This document shows positions 28,764 to 32,645 of a DNA stretch of 32,645 bases, piece after piece. The DNA comes from Alphaproteobacteria bacterium RIFCSPHIGHO2_12_FULL_66_14 (GTDB taxonomy: Bacteria; Pseudomonadota; Alphaproteobacteria; Reyranellales; Reyranellaceae): assembly GCA_001767945.1 (NCBI GenBank), contig MEMN01000046.1:679-33323 (forward strand). The letters are read 5' to 3'. The notes beneath the pieces were generated by a model. It ran no database searches and was not told where the DNA came from. It saw only the letters and a program-made list of their open reading frames with translations. Each line of letters opens with the position of its first letter. Position 1 is the stretch's first letter. The translations under genes and the position numbers were made by a program.

Positions 28764-29954
28764 ATGCACGGATCCATCGACCTGTTCGAGGAAGACTTGG
28801 CCGCCACGGAAGAGACACGCACCGTGGCGAACAAGAAGCGCGCGCTTCTGTTTTTCTGTCCCGACGTCACGGATGCCAGCACTCTGAAGCGCGTTCAGCA
28901 GTTCACCGACCACGGTTACAGCGTCACGGTGTTCGGCTTCCGTCGCCAGCGATACAACAGCAGCTATCAGCCACCGTGGCCGCATGTACCGCTCGGCCTG
29001 ACCAGCGACGGACGTTACGGCCAGCGGCTGAGCGCGTTGTTGCGTGCCATTCCGACGATCCTGGCCAACCGTCACCTTCTGAAGGATGCTTCGGTCTTCT
29101 ACGCGCGCAACATCGATCAGCTCCTGCTGGCCATGTTGGCTCGAATCGTCGCCTTCTCGCGAGCGCCCCTGACCTACGAGGTGCTCGACATTCCACCGAT
29201 CCTGATGCGACGCGGTCTCGTACCTGGGCTGATCCGGGCCATCGAGCGACTCTGTCTGCGTCGAACGCGGATGCTGGTCCTTTCCTCACCCGGCTTCCAC
29301 CGCAACTTCTATGACGCCGTCCAGCACTATCGCGGCGAGTGGTTCCTGCTGGAAAACAAGCTGCACCCCTCTATCTCTCGCCGTGCCGCGGCACTGGCGC
29401 CTGGCGGAAGACGCCGGCCATGGGTCGTCGGCTATTTCGGGTTGATCCGCGGCGAGGAGACATTCGACCTGATGACCCGGTTGGCCGAGCGGTTGCAGGG
29501 GCGCGTGCTGTTCAAGTTCCGCGGCGTTCTCACCACCGTCGACAGCAAGAAGTTCGACGCCGTCCTGCGGCGTTGTCCGAATATCGTCTACGGCGGCCCA
29601 TACCTGCCTCATCAGGACCTCGAGGAGCTCTACGGCGATGTCGACTTTGCCTGGGCGCTCGACCTCGAACATGCAGACCACAATTCGCGCTGGCTGATGC
29701 CCTGTCGCTTCTATGAGGCTGGCTACTTCGGCGTGCCCTGCCTGGCGGTACGCGGCTTCGAGGTCGGGACGGCGCTCGAGAAGCACGACATCGGCTGGAC
29801 ATTCGAAACGCCGCTGGAGGAATCACTCGTGCGATTCTTCGAGCAATTGACGCCGGAGGCCTACGACCATGTCCGCGCGCGCCTGGGTGCGGCGCCTGCA
29901 AGCATGTTCGTTGCGGGCGAGGACGTCGCCCGGCTGTGCGCCATGCTTCGCTAG
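28764..29954 (+). CDS. Glycosyltransferase (possibly ExoL-like)
   Basis: KRALLFFCPDVTDASTLKRVQQFTDHGYSVTVFGFRRQRYN...YEVLDIPPILMRRG...WVVGYFGLIRGEETFDLMTRLAERL. Start ATG 28764 or GTG 28824. Confidence 0.8.
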   Translation: MHGSIDLFEEDLAATEETRTVANKKRALLFFCPDVTDASTLKRVQQFTDHGYSVTVFGFRRQRYNSSYQPPWPHVPLGLTSDGRYGQRLSALLRAIPTILANRHLLKDASVFYARNIDQLLLAMLARIVAFSRAPLTYEVLDIPPILMRRGLVPGLIRAIERLCLRRTRMLVLSSPGFHRNFYDAVQHYRGEWFLLENKLHPSISRRAAALAPGGRRRPWVVGYFGLIRGEETFDLMTRLAERLQGRVLFKFRGVLTTVDSKKFDAVLRRCPNIVYGGPYLPHQDLEELYGDVDFAWALDLEHADHNSRWLMPCRFYEAGYFGVPCLAVRGFEVGTALEKHDIGWTFETPLEESLVRFFEQLTPEAYDHVRARLGAAPASMFVAGEDVARLCAMLR

Positions 29955-30709
29955 GCCGCTGCCACGGCATCCCTGTTGACCATGACGCAGTCGAACTCCA
30001 CCAGGCGGAGCGAGCTGTCGCGGCTCACCGCATAGAGGCCGGTGATGTCGAAGCCACGGCCACCGAGGTAGCGAAGCGTATCCATGTAGTCCGGCATGCC
30101 CTTGTAGATGCCGATGACCGAAGCTTCGGTCTGCAGAGCCCGGACGGTTGGCAGGCTGTCATCGCCGCCGCGCAACACCTCGATGTCGAAGCCCTGTGTA
30201 TCGAGCTTCAGGTAGGGTCGGTCGAACCCGAGCCGCTCCTGCAGCACCGGCAGCACTACGTCGAGCGTGCGCACGGTGACTGTCTCCTTTGCACAGGGCA
30301 CGTTCAGCGCCGCGTAGTCGCGCACCTTGGCATTGTCGGGTTCGAGGAATGAACTGAACTGGTCCGACACCATGACGTTGATCGGCATGGCGCCGTCTTG
30401 ACTGCCAAGCGCATAGCCTTCGATGTGCCAGTTGCCGTCGTCGCGGCTGCGCTCCCGGAGCAGCTCGACGTGGCGCGCCACGGGCTCGAACGACACGATC
30501 AGGCCTTCATAGAGCACCCGCTGGCGCAGGAAATCATGGTACTGGCCGATGTTGGCACCGACGTCGAGGACGCAGTCGATGCGCTGTCTGATCAGCAATT
30601 CGCGAAGGTGCAGGGCGAAGTCGCGCTCACGCATCTCGCGCAAGGGCACGATGTCGTAGCCGAATGCCCGGCTGACTTTGAGCACCGAGTCCTTGACGAT
30701 CTTGAACAT
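29951..30709 (-). CDS. FkbM-family methyltransferase (second copy)
   Basis: DCVLDVGANIGQYHDFLRQRVLYEGLIVSFEPVARHVELLRERS...YLKLDTQGFDIEVLRGG. ATG 30709 has a purine-rich upstream sequence (GGAGAGAACGTC). Confidence 0.92.
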   Translation of the reverse strand: MFKIVKDSVLKVSRAFGYDIVPLREMRERDFALHLRELLIRQRIDCVLDVGANIGQYHDFLRQRVLYEGLIVSFEPVARHVELLRERSRDDGNWHIEGYALGSQDGAMPINVMVSDQFSSFLEPDNAKVRDYAALNVPCAKETVTVRTLDVVLPVLQERLGFDRPYLKLDTQGFDIEVLRGGDDSLPTVRALQTEASVIGIYKGMPDYMDTLRYLGGRGFDITGLYAVSRDSSLRLVEFDCVMVNRDAVAAA

Positions 30710-30774
30710 GACGTTCTCTCCGCGCGACTTCGATTGCTGTGCTGCAGCATTCTTCAGAGACACCAGCCATGACA

Positions 30775-30789
30775 GTGATCATTCGGTGG
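30775..30789 (-). promoter_or_regulatory. EPS box H (minus): CCACCGA-ATGATCAC, -10-like AATGCT at 30751-30746
   Basis: Motif with one core mismatch; 23 bp to the -10-like hexamer; upstream of second FkbM gene. Confidence 0.5.
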
Positions 30790-31032
30790 TCCACGGGTCG
30801 TGCCAGCGACGCCGACAACTGATTGCACTCGGAACGAAGATTCCGTGGCCAGCACGTGATTCTCCGGCAGCCGCTGAACCCGCCACCACCGATGCCAGCA
30901 CGCATTGCCTCCATTGAGCAAACAGGGGAAGCATCGGGGTCGGACGGTGTGTTCCCTTGCCTGTTGCTGTTCAATTCGAAAGAATGGGTACTGATCATCT
31001 GAAGTTCAGCGTTGCGAAACGACGGGGAATGG

Positions 31033-32355
31033 ATGTCCGGGAGATCTGACGCGCGCACGCAGCGCTGGCTGGCTGGTGGTCTGCTGACGCTTTTCGTATT
31101 GATCGACAGCGGGGCCCACGCCCAGACACCGGGAAGCCCCGGCCCTCCCCCACCCCGGCAGGAGCGGCCCGACACGCGACCGCCGGCCGCCCGGGCGGCC
31201 GAAAATTATGATGCCGTCGGCATACGATTGGGGAGCTTTCGCCTGTTCCCGCTCCTCGAACTGGACGAGGGCTACAACGACAACGTCTTTGCCGTGCCCG
31301 CGGCGAGCGGACCGACCGCCAGCTTTGCCCAGTTCATCAAGCCGGCGCTCGAACTGCGATCGACCTGGGCCAGCCACATGTTGAACTTGTATGCACGCGG
31401 CAACTTCGGCTTCTACACGGCCGCGCCCGCCCAGAACTTCCAGGATTTTGCCGTGGGCGGCGATGGTCGCCTCGACATCCAGCGCAACTGGAACACCTAT
31501 GGCGGCCTGTCGTTCAACCGGGCTCACGAAGATCCCGGCGCACCGAACACAGTGAGCGGCGTCTCCGGCGTCACGGTCTACAATCAGCTGAGCGGCAACA
31601 TAGGCTACTATCAAAAGATCTCTCGCCTGAGCGGACGTGCCGAGTTCCGTGCCGACAATTTCAGTTACTACAACAACGGGTTGGGGCTGGCGAACGGCGT
31701 GGTTCCCAACAACGACCGAGATCGCACCGAACTGCGCGAGTCCCTGCGCGGCGGCTACGAATTCCTCGATGGCTACGAGATCTGGACGCGCGGTACTCTC
31801 AACCAGCGTCTCTACATCAATCCCGTCGACGCTGCGGGCTTTGCCCGCAATTCCAGCGGATGGGACCTGGTCGGCGGCATCTCGATCGATGTCGGAGGGC
31901 TGACGACGGCCGAACTGTTTGCCGGCTATCTCCAGCAGAACTACGTCGACTCCCGCTTCAAGACCCTGCAGGGCGTGCAGTTCGGCGCGGCAGCCTACTG
32001 GAATCCGCTGAAGGCACTGGTGGTGAAGCCCTATGTGCGTCGAACGGTCAACGAGGCGGCCTACATCGGAGACTCGGGATACCTCGGCACGTCGTTCGGC
32101 TTCAACGTGAACTATGATGTCCGGCCGAACATCAAGCTCAACGGCCTCGGCGACTACTCGATCGCCGATTACCAGAGCTTCTCATCCTCCAACCGGCTCG
32201 ACCAGTATTTCACTGTTTCCGCCGGCGTCATGTATCTGCCGGTGCCGGAATTCTTCGTCGGCCCCCAGTACCAGTACGTCAATCGCAATTCGAACCAGCC
32301 TGGCCTGAACTATGGCCAGAACGTCATCCTGCTGCGCCTCGGCGCCCGCCTTTAG
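31033..32355 (+). CDS. Outer-membrane beta-barrel protein (BBP2-like)
   Basis: Signal peptide RWLAGGLLTLFVLIDSGAHAQ; RLFPLLELDEGYNDNVFAVPAAS...; alternating aromatic/polar strands to the C-terminus (NYGQNVILLRLGARL). ATG 31033 preferred to TTG 31012. Confidence 0.88.
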   Translation: MSGRSDARTQRWLAGGLLTLFVLIDSGAHAQTPGSPGPPPPRQERPDTRPPAARAAENYDAVGIRLGSFRLFPLLELDEGYNDNVFAVPAASGPTASFAQFIKPALELRSTWASHMLNLYARGNFGFYTAAPAQNFQDFAVGGDGRLDIQRNWNTYGGLSFNRAHEDPGAPNTVSGVSGVTVYNQLSGNIGYYQKISRLSGRAEFRADNFSYYNNGLGLANGVVPNNDRDRTELRESLRGGYEFLDGYEIWTRGTLNQRLYINPVDAAGFARNSSGWDLVGGISIDVGGLTTAELFAGYLQQNYVDSRFKTLQGVQFGAAAYWNPLKALVVKPYVRRTVNEAAYIGDSGYLGTSFGFNVNYDVRPNIKLNGLGDYSIADYQSFSSSNRLDQYFTVSAGVMYLPVPEFFVGPQYQYVNRNSNQPGLNYGQNVILLRLGARL

Positions 32356-32645
32356 CGTCCGACGGCCGAGGCGGAAGCCCTCGCAATTTGCCTGGAGATG
32401 GCGTCCCAGCGTAGATGAAACCGATAACTACGTTTCCGCTGGAGCACTATGATTAGGTATCTAATTACTGCCTCCAATTCTCAAAACCGCGATGAACTAC
32501 GAAACCACACTACGCCGTCGGAGCGGACGGTGGCCCGAGAGGATGTGTGGTAGGTGCCCCTGATTGTAAGTCGTTGCGACTCCAGATCGTAGCGGCGGCT
32601 GGTCCAGCGAGCAGGCGCTGGGAACAGCGCAGAAAGCGCTGAAGG

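Noticed and set aside
30993-30998. TGATCA upstream of the barrel gene as an eighth EPS box
   Set aside because: Flanks ATGGGTA (plus) or ACTTCAG (minus) do not match YCMC-N3, and no suitable -10 hexamer precedes ATG 31033.
32615-32630. GCGCT-N6-AGCGC hairpin at the right edge as a terminator or array repeat
   Set aside because: Five-bp stem with no U-tract and no repeat context before the window ends.
1-32645. CRISPR array, tRNA/rRNA genes, transposases or phage genes
   Set aside because: No regularly spaced repeats, no RNA-gene signature and no transposase or integrase motif seen in either strand's ORFs.

Overview
High-GC, probably alphaproteobacterial window in three blocks. (1) 1-7335: minus-strand nitrate respiration genes, narG (5'-terminal part, running off the left edge and missing from the ORF track because it has no stop in the window) and a fused NarK1-NarK2 transporter. 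A Crp/Fnr-family regulator is divergent, with an FNR-type box between them. (2) 7548-30709: a large Wzx/Wzy-type exopolysaccharide locus with manC, a short wza-like OPX lipoprotein, wzc-like BY-kinase, wcaJ-like initiating transferase, five glycosyltransferases, wzy-like polymerase, Tat-exported beta-helix protein, wzx-like flippase, fcl, gmd and two FkbM methyltransferases. It also holds a lipoprotein / response regulator / histidine kinase module whose genes overlap by about 120 bp each. (3) 31033-32355: a BBP2-like outer-membrane beta-barrel. The main non-coding finding is a 15-bp element, YCMC-N3-[T/A]TGRTCAC, seen seven times. Each copy lies in the promoter region of a different EPS transcription unit, faces the gene, and sits 22-24 bp upstream of a -10-like hexamer. 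It looks like the operator of an undescribed EPS regulon. No tRNA, rRNA, CRISPR array or mobile element was seen. All assignments come from reading the sequence; no database search was run.
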